NCBI GenBank assembly: GCA_021298315.1 | Contig: JAJTFC010000002.1 | Span: forward strand, 19,105-83,104 | Direction: 5' to 3' | DNA from: Planctomycetaceae bacterium | GTDB lineage: Bacteria > Planctomycetota > Planctomycetia > Pirellulales > Pirellulaceae | DNA length: 64,000 bases | In this document: one piece after another, positions 26,248 to 34,219 of the stretch | Layout: each line of letters starts with the position of its first letter | Numbering within the stretch: position 1 is the stretch's first letter | Notes under the pieces: generated by a model | Databases searched by the model: none | Seen by the model: only the letters and a program-made list of their open reading frames with translations | What the model was told of the DNA's origin: nothing | Position numbers and translations under genes: made by a program

Positions 26248-27486
26248 ATGAGTTTGGCTCCCAAGAATTCGACCTCCCAAGGTAAGTTGCTGGGCTATTG
26301 CACCAATGTGCATGCCGGTACAGATGCCGATTCTATTCTTGCGAATCTTCGCAAATGCGCTGTTCCGGTGCGGGAACGCTTGGCAATCGATCGCCTTGGG
26401 GTCGGTTTGTGGTTTTCTCAAACGGCGGCCAAGGAGTTGCTCCAAGGAGATCGTCTGGAGCATTTCCGCGACAAATTGGAGCAAATGCAGCTTGTTCCCT
26501 ATACGATCAATGGTTTTCCTCAGGAGGATTTTCACCAGAAGGTCGTCAAGCACCGAGTGTATCAGCCGCCATGGTGGGAACGGTCTCGCTTGGATTACAC
26601 GAGGGATTTGGTTCGCATCCTCGATCGGCTATTGCCCGAGGGTGTTTCGGGTTCGATTTCCACATTGCCGATTGGTTGGAGTTCGGATCTGGGCTCGCAA
26701 GCCGACGGGGAAATGAAATGCGCCCAGGCCGCTGCGCATCTGCTTCAACTCGCCCAGGAACTCGATGAGCTCCGCGAGAGAACTGGCCGTATGATCCGAA
26801 TCGCTTTGGAGCCTGAACCTGGCTGCGTCTTTACCGATAACGCATCGCTCAGGGCTTTTTACGAGAGGTACTGGACCCCACCAGCGGTGAGCATTGTCCA
26901 AGCGGCTCGGGCACGAGAGCATTTGACGGTCTGCCATGACATTTGCCATTCGGCTGTCATGATCGAGGATCAAAGTCAAGAAGTCCTCCAATCCAGTTTG
27001 CTTGGAATCCGAGTCGGTAAGGTTCAGGTCTCTTCGGCCATCCGAGTTCCTTGGCATAGCCTTGACGCATCCGAGCAACAGCGGGCTCTGGAGCAATTGT
27101 CGCAATTCGCCGAAGACCGATACTTGCACCAGACCATGGTGGTCGATTCCCAGGGCAATCGTCGATTGATCGAGGACTTGCCGCTTGTGCTCGAGCGCCA
27201 CCTGGATCGCAAATCCCATGCGGGCACGGTATTGGTAAGCGACCGGGAGTGGCGAATCCATTTCCATGTCCCGATTTATCTTCCGGATTGGGGATACATC
27301 GAGTCGACGCAATCGCAGATCAAGGCGTGGTTTGATTTGGTCAAGAGCCGACCGGAATTGTTCGATCCGGATTTAGCCTATGAGGTTGAGACCTACGCGT
27401 GGGGCGTACTTCCTGATGGCTTAAAGACATCAACGCTCGACGAAGGGATCGCCCAGGAGATCGCTTGGTTGGCATCTCAATTCTAA
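26248..27486 (+). CDS. EboE-like metabolite traffic protein (TIM-barrel)
   Basis: This 412-residue protein resembles EboE, a sugar-isomerase-like TIM-barrel protein. Recognisable stretches are GKLLGYCTNVHAGTDADSIL at the N-terminus, YTINGFPQEDFH, VYQPPWWERSRLDYT and LEPEPGCVF. In cyanobacteria eboABCDEF move precursors such as that of scytonemin to the periplasm; EboE's own activity is unknown. No other ebo gene is present in this window. The start is 3 nt after the RluA stop, giving a coupled pair whose logic is unclear. Confidence 0.75.
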   Translation: MSLAPKNSTSQGKLLGYCTNVHAGTDADSILANLRKCAVPVRERLAIDRLGVGLWFSQTAAKELLQGDRLEHFRDKLEQMQLVPYTINGFPQEDFHQKVVKHRVYQPPWWERSRLDYTRDLVRILDRLLPEGVSGSISTLPIGWSSDLGSQADGEMKCAQAAAHLLQLAQELDELRERTGRMIRIALEPEPGCVFTDNASLRAFYERYWTPPAVSIVQAARAREHLTVCHDICHSAVMIEDQSQEVLQSSLLGIRVGKVQVSSAIRVPWHSLDASEQQRALEQLSQFAEDRYLHQTMVVDSQGNRRLIEDLPLVLERHLDRKSHAGTVLVSDREWRIHFHVPIYLPDWGYIESTQSQIKAWFDLVKSRPELFDPDLAYEVETYAWGVLPDGLKTSTLDEGIAQEIAWLASQF

Positions 27487-27500
27487 GTTAAGCCAAGGTG

Positions 27501-29630
27501 TTATCGAATTTCGATCCAGACCATCATCGATCGGTGCATGACTCGAACGGAGCGATGGGCTGAAATCTTGGGAGCATTGCTGATTGATCCTGCACTGGCA
27601 AGGTCCAAGAGTTCTGGATAGACATCCTCAGGCGATGGTTTGCTTGTGTCGGCAAAGAGTCTCCAATGGAGAGAATGGGATTCTTTGGGGAAGGCAAAAG
27701 GAAGAGTGCTCTTTGTGGGATTCACCAGGATCATGATATCTCCGAGTTCGTTGGACTGAGTTTGGGGTTCTTGGCAAGCAACGCCGGCGGGTGTTGTTAA
27801 CCAGCACCCGAGTCCAGAGTCGGCTTTATTCCAGTCCATTGCATGGCCTCGTGGGTCATACCAAGAAACATCAGCGACACCTCGGGCATCGACCGGTTTT
27901 CCGGTAAAGAATCGGGATCGTCTCAGGGCCGGATGTCGACGCCGCAAAGCGATCATAGAACGGGTAAATCGCAAGATGTCTTCGGCAGCTTGATCGGTTT
28001 GCCAATCGAGCCAAGAGATTTCATTGTCTTGGCAATAAGCGTTGTTATTGCCCTGCTGGGTCCGTCTGCATTCATCGCCCATGAGAAGCATCGGAACGCC
28101 TTGGCTGAGCATCAGCGTCGTAAGAAAGTTTCGGATTTGTTTGACACGTTTTCTCTCGATTGCTTTGGTTGCCGAGGGTCCTTCAACACCGTGATTTTCA
28201 CTGTAGTTGTTGTTATCACCGTCTCTGTTGTTTTCGCCGTTGGCTTGATTGTGTTTGTTTTCGAAGCTCACTAGGTCATTGAGCGTGAACCCGTCGTGGC
28301 TCGTTACAAAATTGACACTTGCCATGGGCGATCGACCTGTGGCTTCGTAGAGGTCTGATGAACCGCACAGGCGAGTAGCGAACGAGCCGAGTCCGGAGCT
28401 GTCTGTGCGCCAGAAACGTCGAACATCATCGCGATAACGACCATTCCACTCGCTCCAGCGTTTGCCACCGAAGGAGCCAACCTGATAAGCCCCTGCGGCA
28501 TCCCAAGCTTCGGCGATGAGTTTGGTGTCAGCAAGCATTGGGTCTTCGGCGATCAATTCGATCAAAGGTGCATTGCTGAGAAGGTTTCCTGCTCGATCGC
28601 GAGAAAGGATACTGGCAAGATCAAAACGAAATCCATCGACATGGTAGTTGTGAACCCAGTGCCTCAGGCAATGCAGGATCATCTCGCTGCAGACGGGATG
28701 ATTGCAATTGACAGTGTTGCCGCAACCACTGTAGTTGCTGTAATGCGCACCATCGGAGTTGACGATGTAGTAGACCGAGTTCTCAAGGCCTCTGAGCGAA
28801 AGGATCGGGCCTCGCTCGTTCCCTTCGCAAGTGTGATTGAAAACGACATCGAGGATCACCTCGATGCCAGCTCGGTGAAGTTCCCGAACCAAGGTCTTGA
28901 ACTCTTGGACCTGAGCTCCTGCTTGATGGCCGTGCGCATAGCCGCGATGAGGGGCAAAGAACGCCAACGGATCATAGCCCCAGTAGTTTGGATGTTTGAG
29001 AGGTTGACCGTGGAAATCGAGGATCGGAAACTCATGGATAGGCATCAACTCGACTGTCGTAATGCCCAGGGATTGCAGGTAGGGTATCTTTTCGATGGCA
29101 CCCAGGTAAGTTCCTGGCTTTGATACACCGCTTGTAGGATGCTTGGTGAAGCCTGCTAGGTGCATCTCGTAGAGGATTGTATCTCGGATTGGCCGTCTCA
29201 GAGGCTTATCGTCATGCCATTCAAAGGCGTGGTCGATCACGACGCATTTTGGTGGGCGGATGACACCATCGCTTGAGTGCTGAAAGTCACCTGCTAAGGC
29301 GTTGCAATAAGGATCGATTAGACGTGCTTTGTTGTCGAACCACGAGCCGGATTCGGGTCGGTACAGACCGTCTGCTTGAAAATGGTAAAGTTGGCCGGTT
29401 GAAAGTCCTGGCACGAACTTGGTCCAGACATCCCCAATTTTGTCCGAGAGAGGATCCAGTTCGATCGTCTCGGTGGGCTCACGATCTTGGATGCTCGAAT
29501 ACAGCAGGATTCGCATCGCGCTTGCAGATCGGCTAAAAACGGAGAATCCAACGCCCTGTGGATCGATGGCCGCCCCGTAGGGAGGTTGATAGGCGAAGGC
29601 AGCTTTTGAACTTCCAGTACGCTTGAGCAT
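27501..29630 (-). CDS. glgX: Glycogen debranching enzyme GlgX
   Basis: This 709-residue GH13 isoamylase-type enzyme starts with a CBM48-like domain (AAIDPQGVGFSVFSRSA). Catalytic residues are visible: nucleophile aspartate in DGFRFDLASILSRD, general acid glutamate in KLIAEAWDAAGAY and the transition-state aspartate in NFVTSHDGFTLNDL. GlgX hydrolyses alpha-1,6 branches of phosphorylase-limit glycogen. Length and motif order match bacterial GlgX. It is convergent with the EboE-like gene, with 14 nt between stops. No other glycogen gene is in the window. Confidence 0.95.
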   Translation of the reverse strand: MLKRTGSSKAAFAYQPPYGAAIDPQGVGFSVFSRSASAMRILLYSSIQDREPTETIELDPLSDKIGDVWTKFVPGLSTGQLYHFQADGLYRPESGSWFDNKARLIDPYCNALAGDFQHSSDGVIRPPKCVVIDHAFEWHDDKPLRRPIRDTILYEMHLAGFTKHPTSGVSKPGTYLGAIEKIPYLQSLGITTVELMPIHEFPILDFHGQPLKHPNYWGYDPLAFFAPHRGYAHGHQAGAQVQEFKTLVRELHRAGIEVILDVVFNHTCEGNERGPILSLRGLENSVYYIVNSDGAHYSNYSGCGNTVNCNHPVCSEMILHCLRHWVHNYHVDGFRFDLASILSRDRAGNLLSNAPLIELIAEDPMLADTKLIAEAWDAAGAYQVGSFGGKRWSEWNGRYRDDVRRFWRTDSSGLGSFATRLCGSSDLYEATGRSPMASVNFVTSHDGFTLNDLVSFENKHNQANGENNRDGDNNNYSENHGVEGPSATKAIERKRVKQIRNFLTTLMLSQGVPMLLMGDECRRTQQGNNNAYCQDNEISWLDWQTDQAAEDILRFTRSMIALRRRHPALRRSRFFTGKPVDARGVADVSWYDPRGHAMDWNKADSGLGCWLTTPAGVACQEPQTQSNELGDIMILVNPTKSTLPFAFPKESHSLHWRLFADTSKPSPEDVYPELLDLASAGSISNAPKISAHRSVRVMHRSMMVWIEIR

Positions 29631-29803
29631 TCAGGGATAAATCCGGTTTTCAGAGGAAGCCAAAAAGTTGTTCGATTTCCGGACTATCATTTTAGTACCG
29701 GAGAGCTTGCCAAGGTAATCGGGCTCAAGGAAGATACACAGCGGTAACGGAGGAATCTCCGACGAAAACACAAGTTTTATCCTTAAACGGAATCCACAAG
29801 TTT

Positions 29804-31123
29804 ATGAAGCGAAAACATCCAGAGTTGCTCGATGCCATCTGTGGTAGAGCCTTGGCCTTGGGACTTGGAGTTCTTTCGAGCTCGATGATCCTTACCTGCT
29901 TTCCCCATAGCATCTACGCACAAGAGTCTACTGCAGCGAGCAAGACAACGACTGCTCAAGCGATTGCTGCGATCAAGGCGATGCCTGGTATCTCGGTTCA
30001 AGAAAAGGATGGCGAAGTCATCGGCGTGGACTTTCGTAAATGCGGAGATGACTGGGTCAAGACTTTCCCGCGAGTCCTTGAAATACCTACCGTGCAAACG
30101 ATTTCGGTAAGCGGTCCGGCGGCAACGCACGATCTGATCGTGACCCTGAAGTCACTTCCGAATCTCAAGGCCCTGCGTATGGAACAAGCGGCCATTACCG
30201 ACGAGACGATTGCACAGGTTGCCAAGTTTCCGAAGGTCGATGATGTGCTGCTTGACCGATGCGGCATTACCGACGAGTGCCTAAGGAGTCTGGGTCAGTC
30301 CAAGACCATCAAAAGGATTCGAGCACCCCGGACAAAACTTTCAGATGCCGGGTTGGCTTATCTGAAGGACACGGTGCAACTGGAACTGCTCGATCTTTCC
30401 GATTGCAATCAGATCAGTGATGAAGGACTCTCGCATCTAAAGGGCTTGAGCAGACTCCGGAACTTGAGTCTGTGGGGACCGCGGATCACTGATGATGGAA
30501 TGAAGTATCTGTCTGGTATGACCAACATGGTAGCAATCTCGTTCCAAGACTGTGGTGTGACGGATCAGAGTTTTAGTGCTCTTTCGGGAATGACCAAGCT
30601 CAAGGAGTTCGACATCTTTCGAACTCGTGTTGGCAACGACGCTTTGGGGTCCATCTCCGGTGCTAAAGAGATGTCAAAGATGAAGCTCAGAGACTGCGCC
30701 ATCACGACCAAAGGGATCGTCGAGCATATCGGTAAATTTCCGAATCTCACGGCGCTGGATCTAAGCGAAACGACCATTAAGGATGCCGCTTTGGTCGAGA
30801 TTGGAAAACTTGAAAAGCTCGAGGATCTGAATCTTTGGCACACCCGAGTCACCGATTCGGGTTTGGCGGCTTTGACGTCGAGCAAGCTCAAGCGATTGAA
30901 CTTGGACGACACCAATATCGGTGATGGCGCGATCGAGCATCTGGCAAAGATCGAGTCGCTTGAGTTTCTGCATATCGGCAAAACGGCTGTTACGGATGAG
31001 AAGATAGGGGAGTTGGCAAAACTGAAGAATCTCAAGGATCTGATTTTGACCAACACAACCTTGAGCAAAAAAGCCGTGGCGAGTTTGCAAGAGAAGTTGC
31101 CGAAGGCCAATATCAAGTATTGA
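29804..31123 (+). CDS. Exported leucine-rich repeat protein
   Basis: This 439-residue protein has an N-terminal hydrophobic signal (ALGLGVLSSSMILTCF, cleavage near IYAQ) and about thirteen leucine-rich repeats of the cysteine-containing type, for example LELLDLSDCNQISDEGLSHL and LEDLNLWHTRVTDSGLAALT. Such repeats form a curved scaffold for protein binding. No catalytic domain is present. The family is greatly expanded in planctomycetes and the ligands are unknown. It ends just before the structured intergenic region at 31134. Confidence 0.85.
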   Translation: MKRKHPELLDAICGRALALGLGVLSSSMILTCFPHSIYAQESTAASKTTTAQAIAAIKAMPGISVQEKDGEVIGVDFRKCGDDWVKTFPRVLEIPTVQTISVSGPAATHDLIVTLKSLPNLKALRMEQAAITDETIAQVAKFPKVDDVLLDRCGITDECLRSLGQSKTIKRIRAPRTKLSDAGLAYLKDTVQLELLDLSDCNQISDEGLSHLKGLSRLRNLSLWGPRITDDGMKYLSGMTNMVAISFQDCGVTDQSFSALSGMTKLKEFDIFRTRVGNDALGSISGAKEMSKMKLRDCAITTKGIVEHIGKFPNLTALDLSETTIKDAALVEIGKLEKLEDLNLWHTRVTDSGLAALTSSKLKRLNLDDTNIGDGAIEHLAKIESLEFLHIGKTAVTDEKIGELAKLKNLKDLILTNTTLSKKAVASLQEKLPKANIKY

Positions 31124-31133
31124 AAAATCTCTG

Positions 31134-31413
31134 TTGACACCGCCGGTGGGATTCTAGTAATCGATTTGTGGTATTGATGATCCACAAATCAAGCTCTATC
31201 GGCGGTCGGGGTTTTGCGGGAAGACTCGACCGGCCTTCCTCCTGGGTTGGAGCAGCATAGAGCCGCGGACTTGGCAGTTACTGGGTCAATTGCCTGTCGG
31301 TGGTGCTTCACGGTAGAGCTTAAGACTGAGCGTCGGGGAGTCCCAAAAGGCTCTCCGACGCCAGGGAACACCGGCAAGCAGGCCGGCCCAAACGGGCCGG
31401 CCTGCTTCGTTTT
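31134..31413 (+). ncRNA. Candidate structured non-coding RNA
   Basis: The stretch begins with TTGACA (31134-31139) followed 15-17 bases later by a weak TAGTAA/GTAATC minus-ten region. It contains three stems: GATTTGTGG/CCACAAATC (31163-31190), GCGTCGG...CCGACGC extended by GGAG/CTCT (31330-31361) and the terminator at 31376-31407. The only reading frame in this strand is low-complexity and lacks a ribosome binding site. I could not match it to RNase P RNA, SRP RNA or tmRNA. Transcription is not shown. Confidence 0.3.
31376..31413 (+). terminator. Strong rho-independent-type terminator
   Basis: The perfect 14-bp stem AAGCAGGCCGGCCC (31376-31389) with GGGCCGGCCTGCTT (31394-31407) around an AAAC loop is followed by CGTTTTT. 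It separates the LRR gene or the candidate RNA from the RiPP-like operon. Confidence 0.85.
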
Positions 31414-31458
31414 TGAATGAGCCACGCTTGGTTTCATGTTAAGATCTAATAAAGACGC

Positions 31459-31523
31459 GCCATGGTTCGGGCTAGAAACTGCCATGGTAGAATGAAGGCG
31501 ATCGGAAATTGGTGATTCCGATC
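31459..31523. promoter_or_regulatory. Operator-like repeats before the MNIO operon
   Basis: GCCATGGT occurs twice (31459-31466 and 31481-31488), 22 bases apart, that is, two helical turns. GATCGGAA (31500-31507) and TTCCGATC (31516-31523) form an 8-bp inverted repeat with an 8-base loop, 27 bases before the start codon of the membrane protein gene. They may bind a regulator of the operon; none is encoded next to it. Confidence 0.4.
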
Positions 31524-31550
31524 TTGGTCTCAAACTAGGGAGCTTCGCTT

Positions 31551-32594
31551 ATGCTCGGTCATGGCGTTTTTTGGTTGCTCGACCCGATCATTCATCTTTC
31601 GGGCCCCACGTTTATGTGGTTCTTCTGCTTTCTTGCCACGTTGACTCTCCTGGCCGTTTTTGTTTTGGTTCAATACACGCGAAGGTCTGATCTGCCCGAT
31701 ATGAGGATCCCCGATCAGCTTGATCCCTTTAAAATCGCTTATCTAAGGGGAGGTGATTCCGAGGTGATTCGCACGGCGATGGTCGAGTTGGTCGAGCAGG
31801 GTTGGATCATCCAAGATCCAACTGAAAAGCCGTCTGCTATCAAGCCGCCTAAGTGGAAGACGGATCTACAAGGAAAATCGCTCGCGGGTTTCGAGCCCTT
31901 GCAGAGAATCTTATTGGAGAACTTTCAGGTTCCGGGCAAGGGGGATTCCGTGTTCGATCCCTCGATCGTCGCAAAGGTTCAGGCAATTACCGAGCCCTTC
32001 AGAAAGTGGGTGACTGAAGAGGAACTCTGGACCGTCAGGGACAAGGACAAAAATCCGATGGTGCCTCGGGCTGTTTGGTCTTCGTTCTTGATCGTAGAAG
32101 GGCTAGGAGTTTACAAGCTAATCCATTCGATTTCGGAGCATCGAAACAATGTCGAGTTTCTCGCCTTGGGACTCTTGATGACAGCTTGCCTATTCTATGG
32201 CGTGACGCGTCGCCGTCGATTGAGCAACCGGGGAGAGAAATTACTTGATGATATTCAAACGGCTTGCAAGTCTGTGCGGAATCTGAAGTTCGCGACTCCG
32301 GTCGTTCTCACAAACTCTAGCGAGCAATCGCAGGATCGAATCGAGTATGCGGCCAGTGGTATTTCTATGCCGCTTCTTGCGATGGGTGTCTTTGGCATCT
32401 CAGCTTTGGAGGGAACTACCTTGAATCCGTTATACATGTCCTATCGCAAATCTGCTGTCAACGCTTCAGGCTGCAGTGCGGGTGGATGCGGAGGGGGCTG
32501 CGGCGGTGGATCGAGCTGTGGTGGAGGATCGAGTTGTGGTGGAGGATCTAGCTGCGGCGGTGGAGGATGCGGTGGCTGCGGTGGTGGTGATTGA
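31551..32594 (+). CDS. TIGR04222-like membrane protein with Cys/Gly-rich C-terminal tail (possible modified substrate)
   Basis: This 347-residue protein has an N-terminal membrane helix (FMWFFCFLATLTLLAVFVL), then DPFKIAYLRGGDSEVIRTAM, the mark of TIGR04222 proteins. A second membrane block lies near residues 180-215. The last 41 residues are almost only Gly, Ser and Cys, with eight cysteines at 308-343 and three tandem GGGSSC units. Such tails occur in proteins encoded beside DUF692 enzymes. The next gene is DUF692, 33 nt downstream. I infer that the tail is the site of oxidative modification by the enzyme, making this an unusual membrane-bound RiPP-type substrate. The repeats are also repeated at DNA level (GGTGGAGGATC) and could vary in number. 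Confidence 0.85.
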   Translation: MLGHGVFWLLDPIIHLSGPTFMWFFCFLATLTLLAVFVLVQYTRRSDLPDMRIPDQLDPFKIAYLRGGDSEVIRTAMVELVEQGWIIQDPTEKPSAIKPPKWKTDLQGKSLAGFEPLQRILLENFQVPGKGDSVFDPSIVAKVQAITEPFRKWVTEEELWTVRDKDKNPMVPRAVWSSFLIVEGLGVYKLIHSISEHRNNVEFLALGLLMTACLFYGVTRRRRLSNRGEKLLDDIQTACKSVRNLKFATPVVLTNSSEQSQDRIEYAASGISMPLLAMGVFGISALEGTTLNPLYMSYRKSAVNASGCSAGGCGGGCGGGSSCGGGSSCGGGSSCGGGGCGGCGGGD

Positions 32595-32627
32595 GTTTTT
32601 CGATCTTAGTGAACAAGAGATTCTCGA

Positions 32628-33470
32628 ATGGATTTTTCCAATTTACCGCGACTCGGTGTGGGCATCGGTTATCGAGAACCGTTCTTGTCGAAGTTGTTCG
32701 AACACCGCAACCGGATCGATTTCCTCGAAATTACAGCCGATCACTACTTTGAACCAATCGATTCGAAATCCGCAGAGTTGCAACTGCTTGCTCGCAATTT
32801 TCCATTGATTCCGCACGGGCTGGCCATGTCGCTTGGAAGCGCCGAAGGTCTCGATGCAGGGTATCTGAAGATGTATGCGAATCTAGTGCATCAGCTAAAG
32901 CCTGCTTGGTGCAGTGAACATATTGCATTTACCCGTGGAGGCGGAATTGATATCGGTCACTTGACCCCTTTACCGAAAACCGACGCGGCTCTTAGGGTTC
33001 TCCACGACAATATCGCTCGCTTGCAGGATTCGATCCAGACACCGCTGATCCTAGAAAATATTACCGATACGATCCGCTATCCATCCGAGCAGTATGACGG
33101 TGCAGATTTTCTATGCAAATTGTGCGAACGCAATGACGTTGGATTGCTCTTGGATGTAACGAATCTTTTTATCAACTCACAAAATCATCGATTCGATCCG
33201 GTAGAATTCTTGCACCGATTGCCCCCAGAGCGAATCGTTCAACTGCACTTTGTTGGCGGCCATATCGAGCAGGGCGTTTGGGTCGATAGCCACAGTCGAT
33301 CGACTCAAAGCGAGATTTGGGATCTGTTAGAGCAAGTGGTTCATTATGCTCCTGTCAAAGGCATGATCCTTGAACGCGACGAAAACATTCCGGATCTAAA
33401 AGAGTTGGCCCCCGAGTTAGAGCATGCAAAATCCATCGTCGCACGAGTCCAAGCTACGCAAAGAGCTTGA
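32628..33470 (+). CDS. DUF692 / MNIO multinuclear non-heme iron oxidase
   Basis: This 280-residue TIM-barrel protein belongs to DUF692, renamed MNIO. The family oxidises cysteines or other residues in ribosomal peptides (for example MbnB in methanobactin and TglH). Probable metal ligands are H63 (LIPHG), E97 and H98 (CSEHIAFT), E143 and N144 (LENIT), D176 and N179 (LLDVTN), H207 and H212 (QLHFVGGH), D220 and H222 (DSHS) and E249 (ILERDEN). The full set looks intact. Upstream lies a Cys-rich TIGR04222-like protein, downstream a partner protein overlapping by 47 nt. Such enzymes act with a small partner that recognises the leader or substrate. The product of this operon is unknown. Confidence 0.92.
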   Translation: MDFSNLPRLGVGIGYREPFLSKLFEHRNRIDFLEITADHYFEPIDSKSAELQLLARNFPLIPHGLAMSLGSAEGLDAGYLKMYANLVHQLKPAWCSEHIAFTRGGGIDIGHLTPLPKTDAALRVLHDNIARLQDSIQTPLILENITDTIRYPSEQYDGADFLCKLCERNDVGLLLDVTNLFINSQNHRFDPVEFLHRLPPERIVQLHFVGGHIEQGVWVDSHSRSTQSEIWDLLEQVVHYAPVKGMILERDENIPDLKELAPELEHAKSIVARVQATQRA

Positions 33471-33930
33471 GCAACTTCAAGCATCCTTGGCCGCCCGTCT
33501 GGTGTACCCGGAACGTTCTATCGAATGTTCCAGTTTCGATCGACAAGAACTTGATCGGGCCGCCGAAACATTGATTCGCAAGCGACTCTCGCAAACTCGT
33601 TCGCTACTTCCCGAAAGTGTAAAACATTTGGGTAAGAATTATCGCCGATGGTTTCGAGTGTACGCTCAATCGCACCATTTCGATGGCCACCGAGCTATTT
33701 TGCTCGATGCGATTCATTTTGCCGACTGGATGCTCGTTGAGTTGAAGAAATCCGATGGCTCGTCGGTGCAGACCCAACAAGATACTCGGGTGCTGGAAGA
33801 CTCTTTGCGTTGGGAACAAGAGATGTGCCGACTACGACTCAGTCGCTTCCGGGTGCGTTGGCTCAGAACCGCGCATGGTGTCCATCTGATGGTTCGAGCA
33901 GGCAAATTTCTGCGTGTGTGGAAATTATAA
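33424..33930 (+). CDS. Putative MNIO partner protein
   Basis: This 168-residue basic protein starts inside the DUF692 gene (47-nt overlap) and is the third member of the operon. The central segment HLGKNYRRWFRVYAQSHHFDGHRAILLDAIHFADWML is helical and rich in aromatic and basic residues, and resembles the SCO6045-type small proteins that accompany DUF692 and TIGR04222 genes in actinobacteria. MNIO enzymes usually need such a partner for substrate binding. I recognise no catalytic motif. The assignment rests mainly on position. An ATG at 33424 is the natural start; the reading frame could also begin later. Confidence 0.7.
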   Translation: MQNPSSHESKLRKELEQLQASLAARLVYPERSIECSSFDRQELDRAAETLIRKRLSQTRSLLPESVKHLGKNYRRWFRVYAQSHHFDGHRAILLDAIHFADWMLVELKKSDGSSVQTQQDTRVLEDSLRWEQEMCRLRLSRFRVRWLRTAHGVHLMVRAGKFLRVWKL

Positions 33931-33935
33931 AGTCA

Positions 33936-34219
33936 TCCGATGAACGCTGATAGAAAACCGGACCGCTGATAGACGCTGAAGAAAAGACCCGACCGCTGAT
34001 GGACGCTGATGAACGCTGATAGAAGACCTGGACCGCTGATGGACGCTGATGAACGCTGATAGAAAAGCCTGAGAGTTTTTTGGTTAGGAGTCCTGGCATA
34101 AGCGTTCATTAGTGTTCATGAGCGGTTGAAAAATCGGGGGCCTGACATCAGCGTTCATTAGTGTTCATCAGCGGTTGAAAAAGACCGGGCCGCAAGCATG
34201 AGTGTGCATCAGCGGTTGC
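33936..34219. repeat. Patch of CGCTGATGAACGCTGAT-type dispersed repeats, two orientations
   Basis: Units of ACCGCTGATGGACGCTGATG type occur near 33991 and 34032, with degenerate copies at 33936 and 33962. Inverted units GCGTTCATTAGTGTTCATCAGCGG-like occur at 34102, 34150 and 34200. The same family of words is widespread in planctomycete intergenic DNA. The patch ends inside the next gene: the last codons and stop (CGC AAC CGC TGA) of the 34209 gene lie in one unit. Confidence 0.85.

Noticed and set aside
27843..29536. Frames of 60-160 codons antisense to glgX
   Set aside because: They lie wholly opposite a gene with clear catalytic motifs, lack ribosome binding sites and have no family features.
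31214..31420. A 68-codon frame in the structured region at 31134-31413
   Set aside because: It runs through the terminator stem, has no ribosome binding site and a composition dictated by the hairpins.
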